From contig CAYWXG010000066.1 in the NCBI GenBank assembly GCA_964462445.1, positions 1 to 10,007 of the forward strand: a stretch of DNA of 10,007 bases, written 5' to 3'. This stretch comes from JAGBWK01 sp964462445. Lineage in GTDB: Bacteria; Bacteroidota; Bacteroidia; Bacteroidales; Muribaculaceae. Each line of letters starts with the position of its first letter. Within the stretch, counting starts at the first letter, position 1. This document shows positions 1 through 7,859 of this stretch, piece after piece. Position numbers and translations under genes: made by a program. The notes under the pieces were generated by a model. That model saw only the letters and a list, made by a program, of their open reading frames with translations, searched no databases and had not been told where the DNA came from.

Positions 1-63
1 TCGGAAAGCAGCCCTAATTTTTCAACCGCTCAAAAAATTTTAGCGGACAGTAATAATTTGTAA
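1..63 (+). CDS. Possible C-terminal tail of a rightward gene cut by the window edge
   Basis: Frame 1 is open from the first base for 20 codons and stops with TAA at 61-63; the residues would end KILADSNNL. The other two plus frames close sooner (within 14 codons), and no leftward start codon gives a usable frame here. Twenty open codons can easily arise by chance, so this is only a possible gene end. A small inverted repeat (CCGCT...AGCGG, about 27-46) lies inside it. If real, the gene would converge on the DUF4301 gene and the hairpin at 134-174 would lie between them. Confidence 0.2.
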   Translation, partial: SESSPNFSTAQKILADSNNL

Positions 64-133
64 TCTTTTTTCGAAACTATATTGACATCTTAGCAAATGC
101 CTAATGAGGATGTTATAGAGTAGAAAGAATAAG

Positions 134-174
134 CTAACGTGGGAGGAATCTGTAAAAGAAACCTCCCACGTTAG
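134..174 (-). terminator. Rho-independent terminator of the DUF4301 gene
   Basis: A perfect 13-bp stem pairs 134-146 with 162-174 around a 15-nt loop, about 50 bp past the DUF4301 stop. On the minus strand the stem is followed by a T-rich stretch (CTTATTCTTTCT), as expected for leftward termination. On the plus strand the stem is followed by ATATATTTG, a much weaker tail, so it probably acts mainly on leftward transcripts. Confidence 0.75.
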
Positions 175-223
175 ATATATTTGCTGAAAAATTTATCCGA
201 AACGGATATGATAGGATTGAGCT

Positions 224-1747
224 TTAAGCTTGATGGACCGGACGAAGAAGATCGTTGACCGTTTTAACGGGGTTGAAGGTTGATGCGGGGACTTCAACAA
301 ATATTGTGTTCCAATCGCTCATTGCTCCATTCCATAACCCGGGAAGTTCAAGGGCTTTAAGCGTACGGCCATGAAGCGATTTGGAGGAAATAAAACCAGT
401 GTTATGATCAACATGGTCAACGAGATTGAATTTCTTTCCGTTAAAATCGTAGAGAGAGCAAACCAAGTCAACAGGATTGAAGTGAGTTGCATTATGCATC
501 ATTTCAACATACTCTTGATTTGTCATGTCAATCTGATTACTTTCAAGAATTTGCGGAGAAGTAGAACCGTCGGCATCGTAGATAATATATGGTCCACCGC
601 CGGGTTCACCGGTGTTGCGCACTACACCACAAACACGAATAGGACGATTAAATTTTTCCTTGATATAGATAGCAAGCTCCGAGTCGTCCATGTGCTTCAT
701 CACATTATGACGAATATTGAGAGTATCGTGCATGAAAATAATCATTTCACGCAGATTTTCAATTGTATATTGTCCTGTTTCAAGTTTTTCGAGATATGCA
801 TTGATTTTATCGCGAACCATAAGAAGCACTCCACCAATTACTTTCTTATATTGCAAAGTATCGGCACGTTGAGAATCGGGCACGACGTTGTCGATATTTT
901 TAATAAATACGATTGATGATTTAAGTTCGTTAAGATTTTCAATCAAAGCGCCATGCCCACCGGGACGAAAAACGAGATTTCCATTATCGCGGAATGGAGT
1001 GTTATCGGGATTTGCCGCGATAGTGTCGGTCGACGATTTCTGTTCTGATAATTCAATTTGATATTTTACACCAAATCGATTTTCCAATGTAGGAACAATT
1101 TGTTCTAATTTTGCGAGGAATTTTTCTCTATGCTCGGGCGAAACTGTAAAGTGAATTTTTACATTACCATCGATAGTTGCAACAGTTTGAGCAGCTTCAA
1201 CGAGTTGTTCTTCGAGAGGTGTGCGAGCGCCCTCGTCGTAGTTGTGAAATTTCAAAAGTGCTTTCGGCAAGTTGCCATAGTTCAAACCATGAGAATTGAC
1301 AATAGCAGAAATTACATCTTTCTCACGATTAGAAGCAATAAGTTCCTTTGCGGAAAGTCCGTATTTCTCTTTTAATATTGAATCAAGTTCAGTAGCAAAA
1401 GCGAACTTATCAATGTTAGCGATAACGTTTTCGACATCACTCCCTTCCGCAGGCCTTACCTCATCAGAGTCAACAAAAGAGAAAAGAGCTTTAAACATAC
1501 GAGAAGCCGCCCCGGATGCGGGAACTAATTTTTCAGCGTCACCACCATGGGAAATATAATAATCCCACCGAGCGACAGATTTTTCTACTGCATCTTCATC
1601 AAGAACTACCACTCCGTTGCCGGGAGTCGCCGCACCTTGCAATTTAAGGAAAGGGAATCCGGTTACGAACTTTTCAAGTTGCTGTTTAACCGTTTCTACC
1701 TTTATACCTTTTTTCTCTAATTGAGTAATGTCAGATTTTGTTAACAT
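224..1747 (-). CDS. DUF4301 family protein, nucleotidyltransferase-like
   Basis: This 507-residue protein resembles the DUF4301 family common in Bacteroidales, whose role has not been established as far as I know. It has no signal peptide or membrane segment and should be cytoplasmic. Three motifs are spaced as in UDP-sugar pyrophosphorylases (GT-A fold): PASGAASRM at 76-84, resembling the glycine-rich nucleotide loop; RPGGHGALIENL at 261-272, resembling the PxGHG motif; and KNIDN at 283-287, resembling NxDN. A glycine-rich EPGGGP follows at 381-386. Loop 1 differs from the usual GGxGTR pattern, so activity is not assured. The ATG at 1747 fits the N-terminus. The gene lies 37 bp after the TPR gene with no promoter visible between, so the two are probably one transcript ending at 134-174. 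Family assignment is from recall; the fold is inferred from motifs. Confidence 0.85.
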   Translation of the reverse strand: MLTKSDITQLEKKGIKVETVKQQLEKFVTGFPFLKLQGAATPGNGVVVLDEDAVEKSVARWDYYISHGGDAEKLVPASGAASRMFKALFSFVDSDEVRPAEGSDVENVIANIDKFAFATELDSILKEKYGLSAKELIASNREKDVISAIVNSHGLNYGNLPKALLKFHNYDEGARTPLEEQLVEAAQTVATIDGNVKIHFTVSPEHREKFLAKLEQIVPTLENRFGVKYQIELSEQKSSTDTIAANPDNTPFRDNGNLVFRPGGHGALIENLNELKSSIVFIKNIDNVVPDSQRADTLQYKKVIGGVLLMVRDKINAYLEKLETGQYTIENLREMIIFMHDTLNIRHNVMKHMDDSELAIYIKEKFNRPIRVCGVVRNTGEPGGGPYIIYDADGSTSPQILESNQIDMTNQEYVEMMHNATHFNPVDLVCSLYDFNGKKFNLVDHVDHNTGFISSKSLHGRTLKALELPGLWNGAMSDWNTIFVEVPASTFNPVKTVNDLLRPVHQA

Positions 1748-1784
1748 GGTATTAATGTTTTTGAAATTAAATCGAATTAAATAA

Positions 1785-3848
1785 TTATTTCATGCGTTTA
1801 AGCAGATTGTAGGATTGAGTAATCCCCAATTGCCCGGCACGTGACAGGTCGGCCGAACCGTCCTTTTTATTTCCAGATTTGTAATAGACAAAGCCACGAT
1901 TGTAGTAAGCTTCACCAAAATCATATTTAAGTTCAATTGCTTTTGAGAACTCAGCGAGAGCAGCGTCGAGGTCGCCAAGGTCGGCATATAAAATACCTTT
2001 GTTGTAATGAGCGAATGGAGAGCGAGGCGAATATTCACTGACTTTATCGTAGTCGGCAAAAATGCTTCTAATACGAGCCATGTGGGTATGGTAAGAAGTA
2101 TCGGCACTACTATCGGCAATTGCAAGTTGAAGTAGTTTAGTCAAAGCATTAGCTCGAGCAAAATAAGCCAAGGTGAAATCGGGCGCGAGCTCGATAGCTT
2201 TAGAGAAATCAGCAACAGCCGCCTCATAGTTGCACAAAATCATTTGGTCCATACCTCTACCAAAATAATCGACTGCGCGAGGTTGATGAGTTGCTAAATA
2301 GGAGTTATAATAATCAATCGAGTCTAAATGACGAGAGACGATATCGGGGTCATCGAGAGTTGGCTCGTTGTTAACAATTTGTATCAACATACGCAAAGCA
2401 CGAGTAGAGTTCAAATTCTCAATCTCTTGCATAAAGTAGGTAGTTGGAGCAAGTTCGGTAGGAGAAGAATAATATGAAAGCATGAAAGGCTGTTGCATGC
2501 TAATGTTGACATTATAGTCCTGAACTTTTCCGCGAATGTTTTTATTGTTAAATTCCTGTTCTTGTTCTAATTCATTATCGGCAGTGATTAGTAACGAGAA
2601 TCGGTTGGCAAAAATTTCCGCATTTTCTTCCGGAGAATGTTCCGTGGTATTGTTACTGTTGGAATTCGCAGCATTTTCTGTCAAAGATGCGTCGTTGTCG
2701 CTACTATTTGCGGCAGAACTTTTATTAAGGTCAAAATCTATTTTTTCCTTTTTGGCAAGAGCCATCGCTTTGTCGTAGTCGCGCATTGCTTGAGATTTAT
2801 TTCCCATTTCGTCATAAATCTCAAATCGGAAGAACACCGGAGCCGACATATCGGGGAATGCCTCAATGACCTTATTAATATCGGCAATAGCTTTATCGTA
2901 GTTGCGAGTTGTGCGATACAGCATTGCACGATTATAGAGTGAACGAACGTCGTTAGGATCGATACGAAGCACTGTCGAGAAATCGGCAATAGCTTTATCG
3001 TTGTCGGCAACTTCTGAACGAAGCAATCCTCGGTTGAAATATGCGGTGGGATTAGTTGGGTCAAGAGTTATAGCATAATCATAGTCGGCCATTGCGCCAA
3101 AATAATCGTCGAGGTTGTAGCGCAGATAAGCACGATTTATATATAATCCCGACATTGTTGGTAGGAGTTTAATCGCAGCGTCGGTATCTTCTAAAGCAGC
3201 GGCAAAATCACCTTTTTGGTCAATCAATATACCGGCTCTTAAAATATAAGCATTTGGGAGATTTTTATTAATTGCAATAGCATGATTCAAGTCGGCTAAA
3301 GCCGCAACCGTGTCGTTCAAAGTGAGTTCAACTTTAGCACGCCCGATATAAGCATTGTCGTAGGAAGGAGACGTTTCGACGATGTGATTGAATGTAGCAA
3401 GAGCCGCTTCGGGCTCACCGGCAGCTTCTTGCGCCAAAGCTTTGTTGAATAAGAGATTTTTATTGTCGCGTAAAAGATTTAAAGCTTGGTCGTAGTCTTT
3501 TACCGCCCCATTAAAGTCGCCTAAATTTTGACGTGCCACACCTCTAACCTCGTAGCTATCGGTAATAAAGGGATTGATTTCGATAGAACGAGAAGCATCG
3601 GCTTCCGCGCCAATATAGTCGTCGAGATTTAGCAATGCAATAGCGCGAAATAGATATGCTCGCTCGGTGCGTGGCTTTGCTTCAATAACTCGATTAAAAC
3701 ATTGAATTGCCAATTCGTAATCTCCAAAATAAATCATATTCTGCCCCATACGCATCATTTGGTCGGTGTTGATTTGAGCCGAAGAATTAGCCGGCAACAA
3801 CATAAACGCCAAAATCAAGAGATAGAAAATATGAGATATTTTACACAT
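1785..3848 (-). CDS. Exported tetratricopeptide-repeat protein
   Basis: A 687-residue protein with an N-terminal signal peptide: a basic start, a hydrophobic core (about 8-20) and a likely cleavage after SSA (22-24), placing it in the periplasm or outer envelope. About ten TPR units fill roughly 31-366, each near 34 residues with the usual YxxRG and AIADxxxAIxxxP pattern. A Ser/Asn-rich linker (about 375-410) and a non-TPR segment containing RGKVQDYNV (439-447) and FMLSYY (455-460) follow. About four more units end the protein (525-676). TPR solenoids bind proteins, so a scaffolding role is likely; no enzyme domain is visible and the partner is unknown. The split array and the RGKVQ/SYY segment recall a TPR protein conserved in Bacteroidales. 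It is the promoter-proximal gene of the leftward pair. Confidence 0.9.
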   Translation of the reverse strand: MCKISHIFYLLILAFMLLPANSSAQINTDQMMRMGQNMIYFGDYELAIQCFNRVIEAKPRTERAYLFRAIALLNLDDYIGAEADASRSIEINPFITDSYEVRGVARQNLGDFNGAVKDYDQALNLLRDNKNLLFNKALAQEAAGEPEAALATFNHIVETSPSYDNAYIGRAKVELTLNDTVAALADLNHAIAINKNLPNAYILRAGILIDQKGDFAAALEDTDAAIKLLPTMSGLYINRAYLRYNLDDYFGAMADYDYAITLDPTNPTAYFNRGLLRSEVADNDKAIADFSTVLRIDPNDVRSLYNRAMLYRTTRNYDKAIADINKVIEAFPDMSAPVFFRFEIYDEMGNKSQAMRDYDKAMALAKKEKIDFDLNKSSAANSSDNDASLTENAANSNSNNTTEHSPEENAEIFANRFSLLITADNELEQEQEFNNKNIRGKVQDYNVNISMQQPFMLSYYSSPTELAPTTYFMQEIENLNSTRALRMLIQIVNNEPTLDDPDIVSRHLDSIDYYNSYLATHQPRAVDYFGRGMDQMILCNYEAAVADFSKAIELAPDFTLAYFARANALTKLLQLAIADSSADTSYHTHMARIRSIFADYDKVSEYSPRSPFAHYNKGILYADLGDLDAALAEFSKAIELKYDFGEAYYNRGFVYYKSGNKKDGSADLSRAGQLGITQSYNLLKRMK

Positions 3849-3873
3849 TTGGGAATAGGAATTTTTACAGAAA

Positions 3874-3881
3874 CAAATTTA
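3874..3881 (-). promoter_or_regulatory. Probable -7 box for the TPR-DUF4301 transcript
   Basis: On the minus strand this reads TAAATTTG, an exact match to the Bacteroidota TAnnTTTG element, 25 bp upstream of the TPR start codon. That leaves a leader of roughly 20 nt. No good TTTG is found at the -33 distance, so it may be weak or need an activator. Confidence 0.5.
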
Positions 3882-3998
3882 AGAATTATTTCCGAGTTGA
3901 ATATATGAAGGGAGCAAAAAAATCATAACAAGCCGGAGAAATAACGAGATTATAACAACCTTTTTAAATTAATGACACGTAAGTTAAGAAATATTTAT

Positions 3999-4006
3999 TA
4001 CCTTTG
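3999..4006 (+). promoter_or_regulatory. Probable -7 box for tsaC and the downstream operon
   Basis: TACCTTTG matches TAnnTTTG exactly and lies 21 bp before the tsaC ATG, giving a short leader of about 15 nt. The -33 region around 3975-3980 does not contain TTTG. No Shine-Dalgarno sequence is seen before the start codon, which is normal in this phylum. Confidence 0.6.
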
Positions 4007-4027
4007 CTTTAAAATAGAGCAACATCT

Positions 4028-4597
4028 ATGACATTTGAAGAAGATATAAAGAATGCAGTTGAGGTTCTGAAACGTGGAGGAGTCATCCTATACCCTACCG
4101 ATACGATATGGGGGATAGGGTGTGATGCCACAAATGCTAAGGCAGTAGAACGTATCTACGAGATAAAGCAGCGAGCAGATTCAAAGGCACTAATAGTGTT
4201 GTTGGGCAACAGCAATGATTTATATCGTTATGTAGATGAAGTGCCGGATGTGGCAATGGAGCTGTTGGAAGTCAGCGTCCGCCCCACTACCATCATCTAC
4301 GATAGAGGTATCAATATGGCAAAAAATGTAACGGCTGAGGATGGCAGTATAGCGATACGCGTAAGTTCGAACCGTTTTTGTAGGCAGTTGTGTCGCGCCT
4401 TACGCCGTCCATTGGTTTCGACTTCAGCCAATATCAGTGGACAGGCATCTCCGGCGACATTCAAAAAGATTTCGCCAGAGATTATAAATGCAGTTGACTA
4501 TGTAGTTGAACACCGAAGGAATGATTCAACAATAGCCAGTCCATCAATCATTATCAAAATTTCAAACGATTCAACATTTAAAATCATACGCAAGTGA
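4028..4597 (+). CDS. tsaC: L-threonylcarbamoyladenylate synthase (TsaC/YrdC/Sua5 family)
   Basis: This enzyme makes threonylcarbamoyl-AMP from threonine, bicarbonate and ATP. The product is the donor for N6-threonylcarbamoyladenosine at position 37 of tRNAs reading ANN codons, transferred by the TsaD/B/E proteins. Visible family motifs are YPTDTIWGIGCD (22-33), the basic KQRADSKAL (47-55), SIAIRV (107-112), STSANISG (131-138) and PSIIIKI (172-178). At 189 residues it is the short YrdC-only form, without the extra C-terminal domain of Sua5. The ATG at 4028 places the YrdC fold right at the N-terminus and lies just after a good -7 box. Its TGA overlaps the GTG start of the sugar transferase, so the two are likely translationally coupled although their pathways are unrelated. 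Confidence 0.95.
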   Translation: MTFEEDIKNAVEVLKRGGVILYPTDTIWGIGCDATNAKAVERIYEIKQRADSKALIVLLGNSNDLYRYVDEVPDVAMELLEVSVRPTTIIYDRGINMAKNVTAEDGSIAIRVSSNRFCRQLCRALRRPLVSTSANISGQASPATFKKISPEIINAVDYVVEHRRNDSTIASPSIIIKISNDSTFKIIRK

Positions 4598-6015
4598 CAA
4601 TCGAAAAGCGACAACGGGCGAAATGTATCATTGCCGATTTAATGGCATTGATTGTTGCAATATTGTTGTTCAACGTGTTGCGTTATGAATGGTTTATCGA
4701 AAATGTCGGAGAGTGGAGTCTCGTTGAGTTTCTCACGAGTAGGACCGTAATCCTCGGGGAGATTGTATTTCCGGTGATGATGCTTGTTATATATGCATTG
4801 TCGGGGGCATACTACAATGTGATGAAACGTTCGCGATTAGATGAATTGGTCAATACGATTTTCTCGACAGCAATCGGTTCGATTGTAATTTATTTCACAA
4901 TACTCATTGATGATATAGTAGAAGATAAGGCGACTATCTATGAGATGTTGGGCACGCTGTGCTTAATCATCTCAATATTAGTTGGTGGAGTGAGAATGAT
5001 CGTAACAACCCGATTAATCAAAAGGGTGCGGACAAAGAAATTGGGATACAATACGTTGTTAATCGGGGTCACACAATCTGCGGTCAATATGGTCAATAAG
5101 ATTAATAATATGCCAAAGGCTCAAGGAGTCAATATTGTAGGATATATCAATCCGACCGACGAAGCCCCGACTTCACCCGATATCAAGCTTCCTGTATATC
5201 CAATCGAAGAAATAGAACGAGTTATTCAAGAGAATAATATTGTTAATTTAATCGTCATGCCTCATCGCGACGGGATGCATGCAACAATTCGCTTAATCAA
5301 TCAGCTATTCCCGTTAGGAAAATCGATATTGGTATCGCCGTTGCTCATGCATGTAATAACGGGGAAATCGAGTTTCGGGAATGTCAGTGGCGAGCCACTA
5401 ATCGATGTATCTCGACCGGATATATCCCCGGCAACCGCTTCATGCAAAAGAGCCGCAGATATATTAACCTCCATATTAGCACTTATATTGCTTTCGCCCT
5501 TATTTCTTGCAATAGCAATAGCCGTTAAGATAAAATCGCCCGGAGGGAATATATTTTATAAGCAGGAGCGTGTCGGCTATAGAAAGAAATTCTTTAATAT
5601 ACTGAAATTTCGCACGATGCACCGAGATGCGGAGGAAAACGGTCCGGCACTATCGTCGCCCGACGACCCAAGAATCACAACATTGGGACGTTTTCTACGC
5701 AAATATCGACTTGATGAATTGCCTCAGTTTTGGAATGTGCTGAAGGGGGAAATGTCGATAGTGGGTCCACGCCCCGAACGCGAATACTATATAAAGCAGA
5801 TAGTAGAACAGGTGCCCTATTATACTCTCATTCACAATGTACGCCCTGGGATTACGTCATGGGGTATGGTGAAATATGGGTATGCCTCTACCGTAGAGCA
5901 AATGGTAGAGCGCTTGCAATATGATTTGGTATATATCGAAAATATTTCATTAGGAGTAGATGTCAAAATCATACTCTACACTATACGCACAGTTTTCACA
6001 GGAAAAGGGGTTTAG
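4594..6015 (+). CDS. Polyprenyl-phosphate sugar-1-phosphate transferase starting exopolysaccharide synthesis
   Basis: A 473-residue inner-membrane enzyme of the WbaP/WcaJ type, which moves a sugar-1-phosphate from a nucleotide sugar to undecaprenyl phosphate, the first step of capsule, exopolysaccharide or O-antigen assembly. About four N-terminal membrane segments (roughly 10-28, 53-72, 87-106, 115-135) lead to a Rossmann-like cytoplasmic domain (about 150-250). A further membrane-embedded helix (289-312) precedes the catalytic bacterial sugar transferase domain. That domain shows QERVG (324-328), KFRTM (338-342), DELPQ (374-378, with the Asp-Glu pair), VGPRPE (390-395) and RPGIT (417-421). 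The start is a GTG overlapping the tsaC stop by four bases. Which sugar is used cannot be read from the sequence, and no glycosyltransferases or flippase lie nearby, so it may be a stand-alone housekeeping copy. Confidence 0.93.
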   Translation: MTIEKRQRAKCIIADLMALIVAILLFNVLRYEWFIENVGEWSLVEFLTSRTVILGEIVFPVMMLVIYALSGAYYNVMKRSRLDELVNTIFSTAIGSIVIYFTILIDDIVEDKATIYEMLGTLCLIISILVGGVRMIVTTRLIKRVRTKKLGYNTLLIGVTQSAVNMVNKINNMPKAQGVNIVGYINPTDEAPTSPDIKLPVYPIEEIERVIQENNIVNLIVMPHRDGMHATIRLINQLFPLGKSILVSPLLMHVITGKSSFGNVSGEPLIDVSRPDISPATASCKRAADILTSILALILLSPLFLAIAIAVKIKSPGGNIFYKQERVGYRKKFFNILKFRTMHRDAEENGPALSSPDDPRITTLGRFLRKYRLDELPQFWNVLKGEMSIVGPRPEREYYIKQIVEQVPYYTLIHNVRPGITSWGMVKYGYASTVEQMVERLQYDLVYIENISLGVDVKIILYTIRTVFTGKGV

Positions 6016-6054
6016 GACACCCCCCAAAGATGAACTGCAATTATAAAGTAAAAA

Positions 6055-7854
6055 GTGGGACGTAAAAAAAAGATACAAAAAACACCGCAATGGCTAATCC
6101 GATTTTTGGTATGGCGCGAACGACATATCAAAGAGAAGACCTTTGTTATAATATTAGCATTCATTGTAGGGTTGCTATGCGGATTCGCAGCGTTGTTGCT
6201 GAAATGGCTAATACATTTCATCGCCTCAATCGTAACCAGTCATGCCACAATTAATGAGGGAAATTATACGTATTTAATCTTCCCGATGATAGGTATTGTT
6301 CTTGCCGGGTTGTTTGTCAGATATGTTGTACGCGACAATATATCGCACGGAGTCACACGTGTGCTCCATGCGATATCGCAGAATAAGAGTCGCATGAAGC
6401 CACATAACATGTATTCGTCAATGGTGGCGAGTTCGGTGACGATAGGCTGTGGCGGGTCGGTTGGAGCCGAGGGTCCGATAGTATATACGGGAGCCTCAAT
6501 TGGGTCGAATCTTGGGCAATTGTTCCATATGTCGCCACGCGTGCTTATGATATTGGTGGGGTGTGGCGCAGCAGCGGGTATTGCCGGCATTTTCAAAGCA
6601 CCAATAGCAGGCTTGCTGTTCACGTTGGAAGTGTTGATGTTGGACTTGACGGCAGTGTCGGTGATGCCACTTCTTATTGCATCGATAACGGGAGCAACGG
6701 TAGCATATGTGTTCACCGGATATAATGTAGAATTTGATTTCACACAGAGTGAAATGTTTGTTACACAACGAATCCCATACGTCATAGCATTAGGGGTGTT
6801 TTGTGGATTAGTGTCGCTCTACTTCACGAAGGTGATGAACATGATGGAAAACTTTTTCCGTAAACGGTTGTCAACGCCATTGCAACGCACGCTGGTTGGA
6901 GGAAGTATATTGGCGGGTCTTGTGTTCTTATTTCCGCCACTCTATGGCGAAGGTTATGGAGCAATAAATGGTCTGCTCGATGGAGATACGTCGTCGATAG
7001 TAAATGGTTCGATATTCTATTCTGATGGAGATAATCCGTGGTTTATCTTGGCCTTTATCGGCATGATTGTGCTATTAAAAGGGTTTGCGACATCGGCAAC
7101 GAATGGTGGTGGCGGTGTGGGAGGAACATTTGCGCCGTCGCTCTACGTTGGGTGTATGGCGGGCTTTTTCTTTGCATATCTATTAAATAATCTCGGGATA
7201 ATCGATTTGTCGACAAAGAATTTCGCGTTGATGGGAATGGCCGGAGTAATGTCGGGCGTTATGCATGCTCCGTTGATGGCAATCTTCCTTACCGCGGAGA
7301 TGACAGGCGGATATGATTTATTTTTGCCGTTGTTGATAGTGTCGACAATTTCGTATGTCACGATTAAGTTCTTCGAGCCATATAGCATTTACACCATGCG
7401 TTTGGCGCAGCGAGGAGAGCTTATCACGCACCACAAGGATAAAGCGGTGCTGACACTATTGAAGATGGATTCGGTGATAGAGACTGATTTCTTGCCTGTG
7501 AAGCCGGAGATGAGTTTGAAAGAGATGGTGGACGTGATAAGTCGCTCGAATCGCAATCTATTTCCGGTTGTCAATGATGAGGGGATATTGTTGGGTGTAG
7601 TACTACTTGATGATATCCGCAATATCATGTTCCGCCCTGATTTGTATCGAAGAATGTATGTAAGTAAGTTTATGTCGATGGCACCTGCAAAAATTGAGGT
7701 AGGTCAAACGATGGAAACGGTAATGAAGGTGTTTGACGATACGGGTGCATGGAATTTGCCGGTTGTGGAAAACGGCAAATATGTTGGGTTTGTATCGAAA
7801 TCGAAGATATTCAATTCCTATCGGCGAGTTCTCCGCCACTATTCAGAGGACTAA
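6055..7854 (+). CDS. ClC-family chloride channel/transporter with C-terminal CBS pair
   Basis: A 599-residue inner-membrane anion protein with the full ClC membrane core (about 30-450) and two cytoplasmic CBS domains (about 470-525 and 540-598), which in other proteins sense adenine nucleotides. Anion-pathway motifs are SHGV (97-100, in place of GSGIP), GAEGP (137-141, with E139 as the external gating glutamate), GGTFAP (356-361) and the likely central tyrosine Y446. The position matching the internal proton glutamate (E203 of E. coli ClC-ec1) is V193, as in ClC channels, so proton coupling is uncertain. The start is GTG, preceded in frame by a stop two codons upstream; the basic WRERHIKEK stretch at 20-28 is usual for Bacteroidota homologues. 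It lies 39 bp after the sugar transferase stop, with no terminator seen between. Confidence 0.93.
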   Translation: MGRKKKIQKTPQWLIRFLVWRERHIKEKTFVIILAFIVGLLCGFAALLLKWLIHFIASIVTSHATINEGNYTYLIFPMIGIVLAGLFVRYVVRDNISHGVTRVLHAISQNKSRMKPHNMYSSMVASSVTIGCGGSVGAEGPIVYTGASIGSNLGQLFHMSPRVLMILVGCGAAAGIAGIFKAPIAGLLFTLEVLMLDLTAVSVMPLLIASITGATVAYVFTGYNVEFDFTQSEMFVTQRIPYVIALGVFCGLVSLYFTKVMNMMENFFRKRLSTPLQRTLVGGSILAGLVFLFPPLYGEGYGAINGLLDGDTSSIVNGSIFYSDGDNPWFILAFIGMIVLLKGFATSATNGGGGVGGTFAPSLYVGCMAGFFFAYLLNNLGIIDLSTKNFALMGMAGVMSGVMHAPLMAIFLTAEMTGGYDLFLPLLIVSTISYVTIKFFEPYSIYTMRLAQRGELITHHKDKAVLTLLKMDSVIETDFLPVKPEMSLKEMVDVISRSNRNLFPVVNDEGILLGVVLLDDIRNIMFRPDLYRRMYVSKFMSMAPAKIEVGQTMETVMKVFDDTGAWNLPVVENGKYVGFVSKSKIFNSYRRVLRHYSED

Positions 7855-7859
7855 GGGAC

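Larger units (their letters stand above)
3849..4027. other. Divergent intergenic region
   Basis: This AT-rich spacer of 179 bp separates the leftward TPR gene from the rightward tsaC gene. It carries one likely promoter in each direction (-7 boxes at 3874-3881 and 3999-4006). No hairpin, repeat or additional reading frame of note was seen. Confidence 0.7.

Noticed and set aside
371..916. Rightward open frame of 181 codons antisense to DUF4301
   Set aside because: DUF4301 motifs in the opposite strand explain the sequence; the antisense product resembles no family and has a shadow-like composition.
6030..6065. Eleven-codon ATG frame (MNCNYKVKSGT) just before the ClC gene, considered as a leader peptide
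   Set aside because: It is very short, overlaps the ClC start out of frame and has no attenuator-like hairpin nearby.
6264..6785. Leftward open frame of 173 codons inside the ClC gene
   Set aside because: It is antisense to conserved ClC motifs, shows no recognisable domain and has no promoter; it is a shadow of the real coding frame.
7749..7859. N-terminal extension of the 386-residue protein, 37 codons inside the ClC gene
   Set aside because: It overlaps the conserved second CBS domain in another frame and has normal ClC codon pattern there; the ATG at 7860, directly after the ClC stop, is the better start.
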